From positions 1 through 64,000 of the forward strand of contig NZ_FNCB01000010.1 in the NCBI RefSeq assembly GCF_900100855.1: a DNA stretch of 64,000 nt, given 5' to 3'. The stretch is from Idiomarina zobellii. Lineage in GTDB: Bacteria > Pseudomonadota > Gammaproteobacteria > Enterobacterales > Alteromonadaceae. This document shows positions 46,460 through 54,979 of the stretch, one piece after another; position 1 is the stretch's first letter, and each line of letters opens with the position of its first letter. The position numbers were made by a program, and so were the translations under genes. Below the pieces are notes generated by a model that saw nothing but the letters and a program-made list of their open reading frames with translations, searched no databases and was not told the origin of the DNA.

Positions 46460-47632
46460 ATGGCTAAAGCAAGTATCGCAAAGAAATTCACCGTATCAGC
46501 AGCAAGCGCTGCCGTACTCGGTGTTATGAGCTTAGGAGCTCAGGCAAACGAAACTGACATCGATTTTGGTGGTTTTGTTAAACTGGACATGATGGTATCG
46601 GACTACACCGATGGTCAGGCACCTTCAAGCGGCAGTATCGCTCGGCAACAGTATATTCCAAGCCTCACCCCTGTGGGTGGTGAAGGCGACGACATGGTCA
46701 CCGATTTTCACGCACGTCAGTCGCGTTTTTTCCTTACCACCGACACTGAGTTAGATAATGGTGAAACGCTGACCGGCCATATCCAAATGGATTTTATGTT
46801 GACCCCTGACGGTGACCAACGTATTTCAAACTCTTATAGTCCGCGTCTACGTCACGCATTTTTAAAATATGGGAAATGGACTTTTGGTCAAACCTGGTCT
46901 AACTTTCAGGACCTAAACATTCTGGCTGAATCCGTCGACTTTATCGGCATCACCGATGGCATTATCTTCAACCGCCAGGCACAAATTCGTTACACCTCCG
47001 GTGGCTTTAGCGCCTCAATTGAAAACCCTGAAACCACAGTGACACCTGCTGGTGGGGGACGTATTGTTTCCAGTGATGGATTTATGCCAGATGTTACTTT
47101 TAAATATACCGGCAAGTCTGACAACCTGACCTGGCAGGCGTCTGCATTATTGCGTCAGCTCACTTATGACGTCACACAAACTGGTGACGATGAAACAACT
47201 TTCGGTTACGGTTTGAGCTTTGGTGCTAAATACACCTTTGGTATGGACGACATTCGTGCGTCTATTACAACCGGTTCGGGCTTAGGTCGCTATTTAGGTC
47301 TCAACACATGGAACGGCGCTTATATCGATGGTAACGGTGAGCTGGAAGCCATTGACTCAACCGGTATTTCTTTTGCTTACCGCCATTTCTGGACTGAGAA
47401 AGTTCGTTCAAACATCGTATATTCGCGTGGCTGGGCAGACAATGATGAAGAGCTGCTTGCACTCGCTGGTGACATGACTGAATACACACAGCGCCTCGCG
47501 TTTAACGTGATGTATTCACCAGCTTCCAACCTAACCTTTGGTGCGGAAATTTCACAAGCTAACCGTGAAACAGAAGCTAATGTAGACGGCGACTTAAACC
47601 GCCTACAGCTGATGGCAATGTATAAGTTTTAA
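46460..47632 (+). CDS. DcaP-like outer-membrane porin
   Basis: A 390-aa outer-membrane beta-barrel protein with a signal peptide ending near AQANE (about residues 1-30). It resembles DcaP-type trimeric porins, which let small, often negatively charged carboxylates through. Features are the alternating beta-strand pattern, the RQSRFFLTT strand, the aromatic FGQTWSNFQDL loop and a terminal Phe (MAMYKF) for barrel assembly. AGGGGAG precedes the ATG. It is divergent from acs and shares its regulatory region, so acetate-linked control is possible. Substrate is not shown. Confidence 0.8.
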   Translation: MAKASIAKKFTVSAASAAVLGVMSLGAQANETDIDFGGFVKLDMMVSDYTDGQAPSSGSIARQQYIPSLTPVGGEGDDMVTDFHARQSRFFLTTDTELDNGETLTGHIQMDFMLTPDGDQRISNSYSPRLRHAFLKYGKWTFGQTWSNFQDLNILAESVDFIGITDGIIFNRQAQIRYTSGGFSASIENPETTVTPAGGGRIVSSDGFMPDVTFKYTGKSDNLTWQASALLRQLTYDVTQTGDDETTFGYGLSFGAKYTFGMDDIRASITTGSGLGRYLGLNTWNGAYIDGNGELEAIDSTGISFAYRHFWTEKVRSNIVYSRGWADNDEELLALAGDMTEYTQRLAFNVMYSPASNLTFGAEISQANRETEANVDGDLNRLQLMAMYKF

Positions 47633-47651
47633 ACGATATTCCCAACCAAAA

Positions 47652-47686
47652 ACGCCGGTAGCCACAAAAGGTTACCGGCGTTTTTT
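47652..47686 (+). terminator. Rho-independent terminator of the porin gene
   Basis: ACGCCGGTA (47652-47660) pairs with TACCGGCGT (47673-47681), followed by a run of T to 47686. Confidence 0.92.
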
Positions 47687-47716
47687 CTGTCTGGGCATTG
47701 TCTGCCCAAACAAGCT

Positions 47717-49024
47717 TTATTTCACAATATCAATTAACCGCTTACCAATGTCTGTGTTATCCATATACCCACGGAAATCTTCAGAGTAAGGTCCTTTAGC
47801 AAAAACCGGGACGTCTACTGCGGTGTGGCCACTGCCCGTCCAACCCGTACCGGTAATATCACCGGTAATATACACCAAAGCATCGTGTAGTGCGTCTTCA
47901 CGCTCTTCACCTTCCTGCTCAGATGCAAGCGCCAGCTCGTCGATATAGTCCTGAGTCAGCTCGAAGTTCACTTTGTCAGCAACATACTCGGGCCATTTCT
48001 CAGCGTCCATGTCCAGAAGTTCACTGCGCATTGTCGCAATAGAGCTTTCAATAGCCATGACTCTGTCTGAATACCATGCGTACTCACCGTCACGCCCCAG
48101 AGTTAAACCGCCAGTAGAATGGTCAGCAGTCATCACCAGTAACGTATTGGGGTTATCTTGCATGAAGTCAGCAACAACCGTTAACGCTTTATTTAACGAG
48201 TCCATTTCATGCACCGCGCAAGCAATATCATTGGCATGACCACACCAGTCAATTTGGCTGCCTTCAATCATAAGCGCGAACGGTTTGTCGTCACCTGACA
48301 ATAAACGCAGCGCAGTGCTGGTCATTTGTGCCAGCGAGTCTTTACCTTCATCAATTGCATGCGGCAGACCTTTTGGTGCAAACAAGCCCATAACCGGCGC
48401 CTGTTCAACTTGATCTAACATTTGCATGTCCTGAATAACCTTCAAGCCATGTTGCTCTAGCAGTTCTGCCCAGTTCTTGTCGTCACGAATAAAATACTGC
48501 TGACCGCCGCCAAGCAAGACATCATAAGACGCTTCGTCTTTTATGTACTGCTGCGCCATAAGGTCAGCTATTTCGTTGTACTCATAACGAGACGGGTGAT
48601 GCGAGAAAAATGAAGCCGGCGTTGCATGGTTAATTTGCGAGGTCGATACAGAGCCTGTCATATAACCGCTATTTTTAGCGTACTCCATGACCGTTTTTAA
48701 CGACGTTTTATCGTTATCCATGCCAATAGCGCCGTTATACGACTTTTCCCCCGCCGACAAAGCGGTAGCGCCAGCTGCTGAATCCGTCACCCAGGTATCG
48801 TCTTCCGGATAAGTGGTTGCGGCCCCGGTGAGGTAGTGGTCGAACTGTGTTTCAGCAATGTCTTTGGTGTCTAAATCAGACATGGCATAGCGATAGGCAC
48901 TGATAAATTCAAAGCCCATACCATCACCAATGACATAAATAATATTGGGCTTCTGCTCTTCAGCCACCGCGCCCGGTGCACTCAGCGCAACCCCGATGGC
49001 TGCGGCTGCTAAGGTTTTTTTCAT
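47717..49024 (-). CDS. Alkaline phosphatase, PhoA family
   Basis: A 435-aa periplasmic phosphomonoesterase with a signal peptide (about 1-21). Active-site residues are present: Asp in VIGDGMG, the nucleophile Ser in VTDSAAGATAL, the zinc ligands in IEGSQIDWCGHAND, TADHSTGG and the last His in GTGWTGSGHTAVD. It releases phosphate from organic phosphates in seawater. The Cys of the Asp/His ligand segment replaces the usual residue and may pair with the Cys in DIACAV. No PhoB box could be placed with confidence upstream. Confidence 0.92.
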   Translation of the reverse strand: MKKTLAAAAIGVALSAPGAVAEEQKPNIIYVIGDGMGFEFISAYRYAMSDLDTKDIAETQFDHYLTGAATTYPEDDTWVTDSAAGATALSAGEKSYNGAIGMDNDKTSLKTVMEYAKNSGYMTGSVSTSQINHATPASFFSHHPSRYEYNEIADLMAQQYIKDEASYDVLLGGGQQYFIRDDKNWAELLEQHGLKVIQDMQMLDQVEQAPVMGLFAPKGLPHAIDEGKDSLAQMTSTALRLLSGDDKPFALMIEGSQIDWCGHANDIACAVHEMDSLNKALTVVADFMQDNPNTLLVMTADHSTGGLTLGRDGEYAWYSDRVMAIESSIATMRSELLDMDAEKWPEYVADKVNFELTQDYIDELALASEQEGEEREDALHDALVYITGDITGTGWTGSGHTAVDVPVFAKGPYSEDFRGYMDNTDIGKRLIDIVK

Positions 49025-49113
49025 ACGACAACTCCGTTTAATTCTGTAACGCTCTTTGTATAGCCTGATTATATCAAGCCCTAAATGTCAGTGATATGAC
49101 AACAAACCGCAAT

Positions 49114-50430
49114 TTAATCGCGTCTCGCCGTGAATGAGCCGTCGGCCAGTCGAACATCGACCGGTTCGCCACTAGCAACGTCATCCGCACGACGCACAAC
49201 CTCGCCACTATCTTTACGAACAATGGCGTAACCTCGCTCCAGCGTATTCAGCGGGCTGACCAGGTTCAATGACTGCATCAATTGCCCTTGCCGAGACTTT
49301 TTGTCTCTCAGTAAACGCGCCATGACTTGCGGCAAACGCTGCTGAAGAATTGTCAATTGCTGTTGGTATTGTGCCAGTCGTTTTTCCGGATGCACGGATT
49401 GCAAGCGCCTCACTAAATGCGTGTGCTGCTGACGCTGACGCATAAGTTGCTGAGTCAGCGCCCGACTCGCACGCGCCTGTAACTCGTCAGCCAGTTGCGA
49501 CTGTTGTTGCAGCAGTCGTTGTGGATGCTGCTGTTGCAGGCGTGTTTGCAAAAATTGCCATTGTTGTTTGAGGCGTTGTATATGCCTTAACTGAGCCTGT
49601 TGCAGCCGCTGCATTAACGCCTGAGCACGCTGCAGTTGCTGTTGCTGGTCTCGCGTGACCAACTCTGCCGCAGCCGATGGTGTGGGTGCTCGCATATCGG
49701 CAACAAAGTCGGCAATGGTGAAATCGATTTCGTGACCGACCGCACTAATCACCGGCATCGGAGCGGTAGTCAGCAGCCGGGCAAAACCTTCATCGTTAAA
49801 ACACCACAAGTCTTCCAGTGAGCCACCGCCGCGCGACACTAGCAGCACATCCACTTCATTACGCTCAAACGCCGTTTGCGCCATAGATTGAAGTTGGGCT
49901 ACTGCGGCTTCTCCCTGAACCGACGTCGGATAGATAATCACTTCAACGCTGGGGTCCCGCCGTTTCATAACCGCTAATATGTCTTTTATTGCCGCCCCGG
50001 TTGGTGAGGTCAGCACACCCACTTTGCGAATGTGCTCCGGTAATGGTCGTTTGCGATCGGCCGCGAATAGTCCTTCAGCACCGAGTTTTGCTTTCAATTG
50101 CTCGTAGCGCTGTTGTAATAAGCCCTGTCCGGCGTCTTCCAGGTGCTCGACAATTAGCTGATAGTCACCGCGCGGCTCGTACAAGGTCACTTTGGCTTTC
50201 ACCAGGACTTGTGAACCGTTTTGCGGGCGCATAGCCGCTCGCTGATTGGCGCCTCGGAACATGGCGCAACGTACTTGTGAGCGTTCATCTTTCAGCGTGA
50301 AATACCAATGCCCAGAGCCCGGCGCGGCAAAATTAGAAATTTCACCCACCAGGCTTATTTGGCGAAAACCCTGCTCAAGTAACTGGCGGATTTCACCATT
50401 CAGCTGACTGACCGAGTAAACCATCGACAT
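49114..50430 (-). CDS. xseA: Exodeoxyribonuclease VII large subunit
   Basis: XseA is the catalytic subunit of the single-strand-specific nuclease ExoVII, acting with several XseB subunits. The 438-aa protein has an N-terminal OB fold (ISLVGEISNF), a catalytic domain with SRGGGSLEDLWCFNDE and SAVGHEIDFTIADFVAD, and a long, very Gln/Leu-rich helical region (about 255-390) that makes the coiled coil for XseB. GGAGG lies upstream of the ATG. It is divergent from the methionine genes. Confidence 0.96.
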   Translation of the reverse strand: MSMVYSVSQLNGEIRQLLEQGFRQISLVGEISNFAAPGSGHWYFTLKDERSQVRCAMFRGANQRAAMRPQNGSQVLVKAKVTLYEPRGDYQLIVEHLEDAGQGLLQQRYEQLKAKLGAEGLFAADRKRPLPEHIRKVGVLTSPTGAAIKDILAVMKRRDPSVEVIIYPTSVQGEAAVAQLQSMAQTAFERNEVDVLLVSRGGGSLEDLWCFNDEGFARLLTTAPMPVISAVGHEIDFTIADFVADMRAPTPSAAAELVTRDQQQQLQRAQALMQRLQQAQLRHIQRLKQQWQFLQTRLQQQHPQRLLQQQSQLADELQARASRALTQQLMRQRQQHTHLVRRLQSVHPEKRLAQYQQQLTILQQRLPQVMARLLRDKKSRQGQLMQSLNLVSPLNTLERGYAIVRKDSGEVVRRADDVASGEPVDVRLADGSFTARRD

Positions 50431-50491
50431 ATTCGACCTCCATTCAATGCGCTGATACTACCACAGAATTCAAAACAATAATTTCGCATTT

Positions 50492-50515
50492 GGACGTCTA
50501 AATGTCTTGACGGCT
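50492..50515. promoter_or_regulatory. Three-box MetJ-like operator
   Basis: Three directly adjacent 8-base units, GGACGTCT, AAATGTCT and TGACGGCT, match the MetJ box AGACGTCT at 7, 6 and 6 of 8 positions. MetJ with S-adenosylmethionine binds such tandem boxes cooperatively. The third box and the base before it contain a TTGACG that can serve as -35, with TATTGT 17 bases later, so binding would block RNA polymerase. Confidence 0.75.
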
Positions 50516-50570
50516 TTATATCCATTTATTATTGTCGCTGTATTGTCGTTTCAAATTGACGGAGGCCGCT

Positions 50571-51485
50571 ATGGTTCTTCCTATTGCTCGTTCATTTCAT
50601 ACGCAAACGCCTTATGGCCGCTTAAAAGGGTATCGGTATGGCTTTCCCGATGCCCCGGCTATTGTTGTACAGGGCGGTATCAGCGCAACCGGAAAGCTTT
50701 GGACACCGTCCGGCGATGGTTGGTGGCAATCGCTGCATCGGCTCTTCGCAGACACTGACGATTACCAATTTATTAGCTTTGACTACCTCGGCGGGTTAGG
50801 CGATTCGGACTGCCCGGACACTCCGTTGTCCGTGAAAGAGCACAGCAATGCCATTCACCATGCGGTGCAATCAATATTACCCGATGACCCTCTGCATGGC
50901 TGGATTGGCGGCTCATTCGGAGGTGTTTTAGGTCTCCAGTACGCACTGGATAACCCGGAGTCGCTTGAGCGGCTAAGCGTTATTGGCGCGGCTCACAAAC
51001 CGTCGGTGCACTCGTCTTTATTGCGTTATTTCCAACAAGCACTCATACAACGCTGCAACGATTCACAATTGGGTATTGTATTAGCCAGAGCACTGGCCAT
51101 GCTCAGCTACCGCAGTGCGGAAGAGTTTGAATCGCGCTTTAGTAGCAGCGATGACGCTTTCGAGTACCTGCTTTATAAAGGTGAACGACTGCTTAAAGAA
51201 AACGGTAACAGCTCACGCAGCCTGTTCACTCATCTCACACCCGTGTTGAACGAATACAGCATTAATCCTGAGCCTATCGAAACGCCAGTGCATTTAGTTG
51301 ACTTCACCAGTGACGCCATTGCGCCACCAAGCCTAGTCACGGAGCTTGAAACCCTGCTACCCAACTGTACGTCACATGTGTCCGTTCAAAGCGAATACGG
51401 GCACGACGGATTTATAAAGAACGTGCCTCAATACGGCACGTCGCTGACACATTTTTTATTTGAAACGCATTTGGAGACCACATGA
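50571..51485 (+). CDS. MetX-like homoserine O-acyltransferase (alpha/beta hydrolase)
   Basis: A 304-aa alpha/beta-hydrolase of the MetX group, which acetylates or succinylates homoserine in methionine synthesis. The start at 50571 follows GGAGG directly; a longer frame from 50532 is not used. The catalytic Ser lies in GWIGGSFGGVLG, Asp in FTSDAIAPP and His in YGHDGFI, as in the family. It is shorter than the usual 360-380 aa, lacking part of the lid. It overlaps the next gene by four bases; that gene encodes the sulfhydrylase that uses its product. Confidence 0.82.
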   Translation: MVLPIARSFHTQTPYGRLKGYRYGFPDAPAIVVQGGISATGKLWTPSGDGWWQSLHRLFADTDDYQFISFDYLGGLGDSDCPDTPLSVKEHSNAIHHAVQSILPDDPLHGWIGGSFGGVLGLQYALDNPESLERLSVIGAAHKPSVHSSLLRYFQQALIQRCNDSQLGIVLARALAMLSYRSAEEFESRFSSSDDAFEYLLYKGERLLKENGNSSRSLFTHLTPVLNEYSINPEPIETPVHLVDFTSDAIAPPSLVTELETLLPNCTSHVSVQSEYGHDGFIKNVPQYGTSLTHFLFETHLETT

Positions 51486-52753
51486 AAGACGAAACCTTAT
51501 CCATTCATCATGGCTACGACACCGACCCAACCACCAAGTCAGTAGCTACGCCGATTTATCAAACGGCATCGTACGAGTTTGACAGCGCTCAGCACGGAGC
51601 TGATCTCTTCGACTTAGCGGTTGAAGGCAATATCTATTCACGCATTATGAACCCCACCAATGACGTGCTGGAAAAACGGGTTGCTGCCCTTGAAGGGGGT
51701 GTTGCCGGCCTCGCAGTCGCTTCAGGTATGGCGGCCATTGAATACACCCTAATTACTTTGGCAAGCCAGGGCGACAATATCGTTACCACCCCACAGCTTT
51801 ATGGAGGCACCTATACACTGTTTCGCCATATGCTGCCGTCGCTCGGTATCGAGGTTCGCTTTGCCGAATCAGACAATGCGAAAGACATTGAAGCACTTAT
51901 TGATGAGCGCACCAAAGCGGTTTACTGCGAAAGCATTGGTAACCCCGCAGGAAACATTGCCGACTTAGAAGCACTGGCGGGAGTTGCCCACACTCATGGC
52001 GTACCGCTCGTCGTTGATAATACCGTCGCTACGCCTATTCTTTGTAAGCCCATTGAGCATGGCGCTGACATCGTCGTTCATTCATTGACGAAATACATTG
52101 GTGGTCACGGTAATTCAATTGGTGGACTTATAGTCGACTCAGGCAAATTTGACTGGCTGTCACAAAAGGCGCGTTTCCCACAATTTAGTAATCCCGAACC
52201 GGCTTATCACGGTGTGGTTTATACCGACGCATTCGGACCCGCCGCTTTTATCGCAAGAGTCAGAACCGTGGCTCTGCGTAATACGGGCGCCTGTTTGTCG
52301 CCCTTTAATGCCTTTTTATTGTTGCAGGGACTGGAAACTCTGACTTTGCGTATTGAGCGACACTGCGAAAACGCAAAGGCTGTCGCCGACTATCTACTAC
52401 AACATCCGAATGTTGAATGGGTGAATTACGCAGGTTTGGCTCAGCATCCACACTATGAACTTGCCGCCAAATATGTGACTGGCGGGTTACCTGCATCATT
52501 GCTTACCTTTGGCATAAAAGGCGGTTACGAGGCAGGAGTTAAGTTTTATGACAAGCTTGGCTTGTTTAAGCGGTTAGTGAATATCGGCGATGCAAAGTCG
52601 CTTGCCTGCCACCCTGCCTCTACCACTCACCGTCAGCTGTCGGAACAAGAACAAGTCGCAGTTGGAGTTAAACCAGAAGCCATCCGCTTGTGTGTCGGCA
52701 TAGAGCACATTAGCGATATTATTGCTGACTTAGAGCAGGCATTAAGCATTTAA
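51482..52753 (+). CDS. O-acetyl/O-succinylhomoserine sulfhydrylase
   Basis: A 423-aa PLP enzyme of the Cys/Met metabolism family. It replaces the acyl group of O-acylhomoserine with sulfide to make homocysteine. The PLP lysine is in VVHSLTKYIGGHG near residue 206, and the glycine-rich SGMAAIEYTL segment is near 82. The presence of the N-terminal IHHGYD segment and the GHGNSIGG block fits MetY/MetZ (sulfhydrylase) better than cystathionine gamma-synthase. Acyl preference is not decidable from sequence. It ends at a hairpin, and both genes lie downstream of the MetJ-like operator. Confidence 0.9.
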   Translation: MKDETLSIHHGYDTDPTTKSVATPIYQTASYEFDSAQHGADLFDLAVEGNIYSRIMNPTNDVLEKRVAALEGGVAGLAVASGMAAIEYTLITLASQGDNIVTTPQLYGGTYTLFRHMLPSLGIEVRFAESDNAKDIEALIDERTKAVYCESIGNPAGNIADLEALAGVAHTHGVPLVVDNTVATPILCKPIEHGADIVVHSLTKYIGGHGNSIGGLIVDSGKFDWLSQKARFPQFSNPEPAYHGVVYTDAFGPAAFIARVRTVALRNTGACLSPFNAFLLLQGLETLTLRIERHCENAKAVADYLLQHPNVEWVNYAGLAQHPHYELAAKYVTGGLPASLLTFGIKGGYEAGVKFYDKLGLFKRLVNIGDAKSLACHPASTTHRQLSEQEQVAVGVKPEAIRLCVGIEHISDIIADLEQALSI

Positions 52754-52768
52754 TATACCGAAAAAAGA

Positions 52769-52790
52769 AAAGCCACCGGGCGGTGGCTTT
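52769..52790. terminator. Hairpin after the methionine genes
   Basis: AAAGCCACC (52769-52777) pairs with GGTGGCTTT (52782-52790) around GGGC. A-rich DNA on the left and T-rich DNA on the right make it usable from both strands; the convergent mscS gene ends 26 bases on. Confidence 0.8.
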
Positions 52791-52815
52791 CTCATTTCTA
52801 ACAGGCGCATGAACT

Positions 52816-53637
52816 TTACGCGTCGTCCTTTTTCAAATGAACGTCCATTTGAGGAAAGGGAATACCAATGCCTTCCTCGTCTAAACGGTCTTTAATACGC
52901 TCTAATAAGTCCCAGCGCGTTGGCCAGTAGTCTTCATTTTTGGTCCACGGACGTACATTAAAGTCGACAGAAGAAGCGCCAAGCTCCGTCACCGTCACCA
53001 CAGGCTCAGGATCTTTCAAAACCCGTTCGTCACTGGTAATAACATCCATAAGTACTTGCTTCGTTTTTTGCAAGTTCGCGCTATAACTCACACCAATGAC
53101 CAAATCGATGCGACGCAGTTCTTCACGGTTGTAGTTGGTAATTGGGCCACCGATAATTTCCGAATTCGGCACAAAGATAATTTTACGGTCCGGCGTTTTC
53201 AAAACCGTCTGGAAGATATTGATTTGTTCAACCGTGCCGGAAACCCCGCCAGCGTCAACGTACTCGCCCGCACGGAACGGACGGAACATAATAAGTAATA
53301 CGCCCGATGCAATGTTCGACAGTGACCCTTGCAGTGCAAGGCCAATGGCCAAACCTGCCGCACCCAAAATAGCAATAAAGGACGTAGTTTCGACCCCGAC
53401 ATGCGACAGCGCCATCATAATGGCGGCAATGAAGATAACGGTTTTTACAATAGCGCTGACGAAGCTAATAACTGCGCCGTCCACTTCGCGTTTTTGCATG
53501 CCTTTGGACATGACCCGGGTAACGCCATTCGCCACTATTTTACCAATAATCAAAATGGCAATCGCAATAATAAACTTAATCGAAAACTCGATAAGCATAT
53601 CCTGATTGTCGTTTATCCACTGAACGATGCTGTCCAT
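52816..53637 (-). CDS. mscS: Small-conductance mechanosensitive channel MscS
   Basis: A 273-aa inner-membrane channel that opens at high membrane tension and lets solutes out after hypo-osmotic shock. It has three N-terminal membrane helices and the pore helix with the glycine/alanine-packed pattern GAAGLAIGLALQGSLSNIASG near residues 94-114. A cytoplasmic beta and alpha/beta vestibule follows, with the FRPFRAGEYVD segment. Length is close to E. coli MscS (286 aa). It stands between the methionine genes and gspN and belongs to neither operon. Confidence 0.95.
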   Translation of the reverse strand: MDSIVQWINDNQDMLIEFSIKFIIAIAILIIGKIVANGVTRVMSKGMQKREVDGAVISFVSAIVKTVIFIAAIMMALSHVGVETTSFIAILGAAGLAIGLALQGSLSNIASGVLLIMFRPFRAGEYVDAGGVSGTVEQINIFQTVLKTPDRKIIFVPNSEIIGGPITNYNREELRRIDLVIGVSYSANLQKTKQVLMDVITSDERVLKDPEPVVTVTELGASSVDFNVRPWTKNEDYWPTRWDLLERIKDRLDEEGIGIPFPQMDVHLKKDDA

Positions 53638-53713
53638 AATATTTCCTTATTTAGCAATAACTAAACTATGATTTTCCCAAAATAGCGCTTATTACGCCTA
53701 TTCGCAAACGCAT

Positions 53714-54460
53714 TTACAGGCGGAACGAGTAGCGCCCCTGCGCGTCTGGCTGACCCATGTATTGAATAAACTTTGCCAGGCCTTCTGGCGTTCGCGGTGT
53801 TGGTTTTACGGTACCTGACGCTTTAATATCCTGACTATTGATACTTGCATCAACTTCCAGACTTAAATCGTTGTCGCCTTTCATGATTAATGCGACGGAA
53901 TTATCGTCATGACACCCTAGCTCGACCGGAAAGCTCCCTAGTGACTGCCATTGTCCATTGACCAGCACCTGAATATTGTCGCCGCTGGCACTACCTTCTA
54001 AGTTATCACACCAACGCACAGGTCCCGGCGCTGTCACCACGTATTCACTCACATCCAGTTCCCAGCGACCTTTCGTTTGCAATGGTAGTTTCGTTTGAGC
54101 AATATCCAATAACGCGCCTAAGCTACCGCTGGCCTTTATATTTTGCGCACCAATACGGGTCGAGCTAGCTAATAAACGTCCCTGCAACGAAAATGGATTA
54201 TTCTGTTTTGGCACTTTGACATCAACAACCAGATCGCCGAGGAAAATCGATGACACTTGCCAGTCCCAGCTAAGATCGTTAATGACATTACCATCGACCA
54301 CGACTTGTCCGGCAGCTCCTTGCCATAAGGTTCCAGACACTTGCGTCAGTTGAATGTTATTCGGCAATGGCATCCAATAAATAACGCGTGCCGGCAACAA
54401 TACCAACAAGGTTACTAAATAAGCCAAAACAAGCCAGGGCAGCCAGCGCTTTAATTTCAT
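53714..54460 (-). CDS. gspN: Type II secretion protein GspN
   Basis: GspN is a 248-aa accessory protein of the type II secretion inner-membrane platform, present in some systems only. It has one N-terminal membrane helix (WLPWLVLAYLVTLLVLLPA) and a periplasmic domain with alternating beta strands. Two cysteines (VRWCDN and LGCHDD) may pair in the periplasm. It overlaps gspM by four bases and is the last gene of the operon. Its position and N-terminal helix make the assignment firm; the sequence itself varies widely between species. Confidence 0.9.
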   Translation of the reverse strand: MKLKRWLPWLVLAYLVTLLVLLPARVIYWMPLPNNIQLTQVSGTLWQGAAGQVVVDGNVINDLSWDWQVSSIFLGDLVVDVKVPKQNNPFSLQGRLLASSTRIGAQNIKASGSLGALLDIAQTKLPLQTKGRWELDVSEYVVTAPGPVRWCDNLEGSASGDNIQVLVNGQWQSLGSFPVELGCHDDNSVALIMKGDNDLSLEVDASINSQDIKASGTVKPTPRTPEGLAKFIQYMGQPDAQGRYSFRL

Positions 54461-54975
54461 GAGACGTCTTTCACCAATAGTTTTCGTAAACGGACACTAC
54501 CTGGCTGCTCAAGCCGGGCGATATCAGCACCGGTTAGCTGTAAACCAAAGTCACTTTCCAGCGCATTCATAAACTGAAGTAATTGGTTAAATGGTACAGT
54601 GTCTACTGTGACCAGATACTCTTCACCTTGCGGCTGAATACGCGCCAGCTCAATGTCATACTGCGCCGCAGCCTGGTTAATACGCTGGCTGAGGGAGCCC
54701 TTCACGGTTGAGCTTTTGGCGCTTCTACCTTCCATGCTTTTATATCGCGCTATCGCCTGTTGTACCCATTGATACTGGTCTTGCTGAGATTTCAAACGGT
54801 TCTCCGCCTGAATCACTGACTGAGAACTTGGCAACCAAATAATGAAATATAAAAACGCAATGGCCAATACAATGGCTAATGCGCTTAGCAGGCGCTGCTC
54901 ACGGCTATTAAACTGCTGCCAACGGTTATAAGCAAGCTGACGATAAGGCTCAAAAATTGCTTTAAGTTTATCCAT
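54457..54975 (-). CDS. gspM: Type II secretion protein GspM
   Basis: GspM is a bitopic inner-membrane protein that binds GspL and protects it, helping to set the assembly site. The 172-aa protein has a short cytoplasmic tail, one membrane helix (LLSALAIVLAIAFLYFIIWLP near residues 27-47), a coiled-coil stretch and a small periplasmic ferredoxin-like domain. It overlaps gspN by four bases and is five bases downstream of gspL. Confidence 0.92.
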   Translation of the reverse strand: MDKLKAIFEPYRQLAYNRWQQFNSREQRLLSALAIVLAIAFLYFIIWLPSSQSVIQAENRLKSQQDQYQWVQQAIARYKSMEGRSAKSSTVKGSLSQRINQAAAQYDIELARIQPQGEEYLVTVDTVPFNQLLQFMNALESDFGLQLTGADIARLEQPGSVRLRKLLVKDVS

Positions 54976-54979
54976 AACG

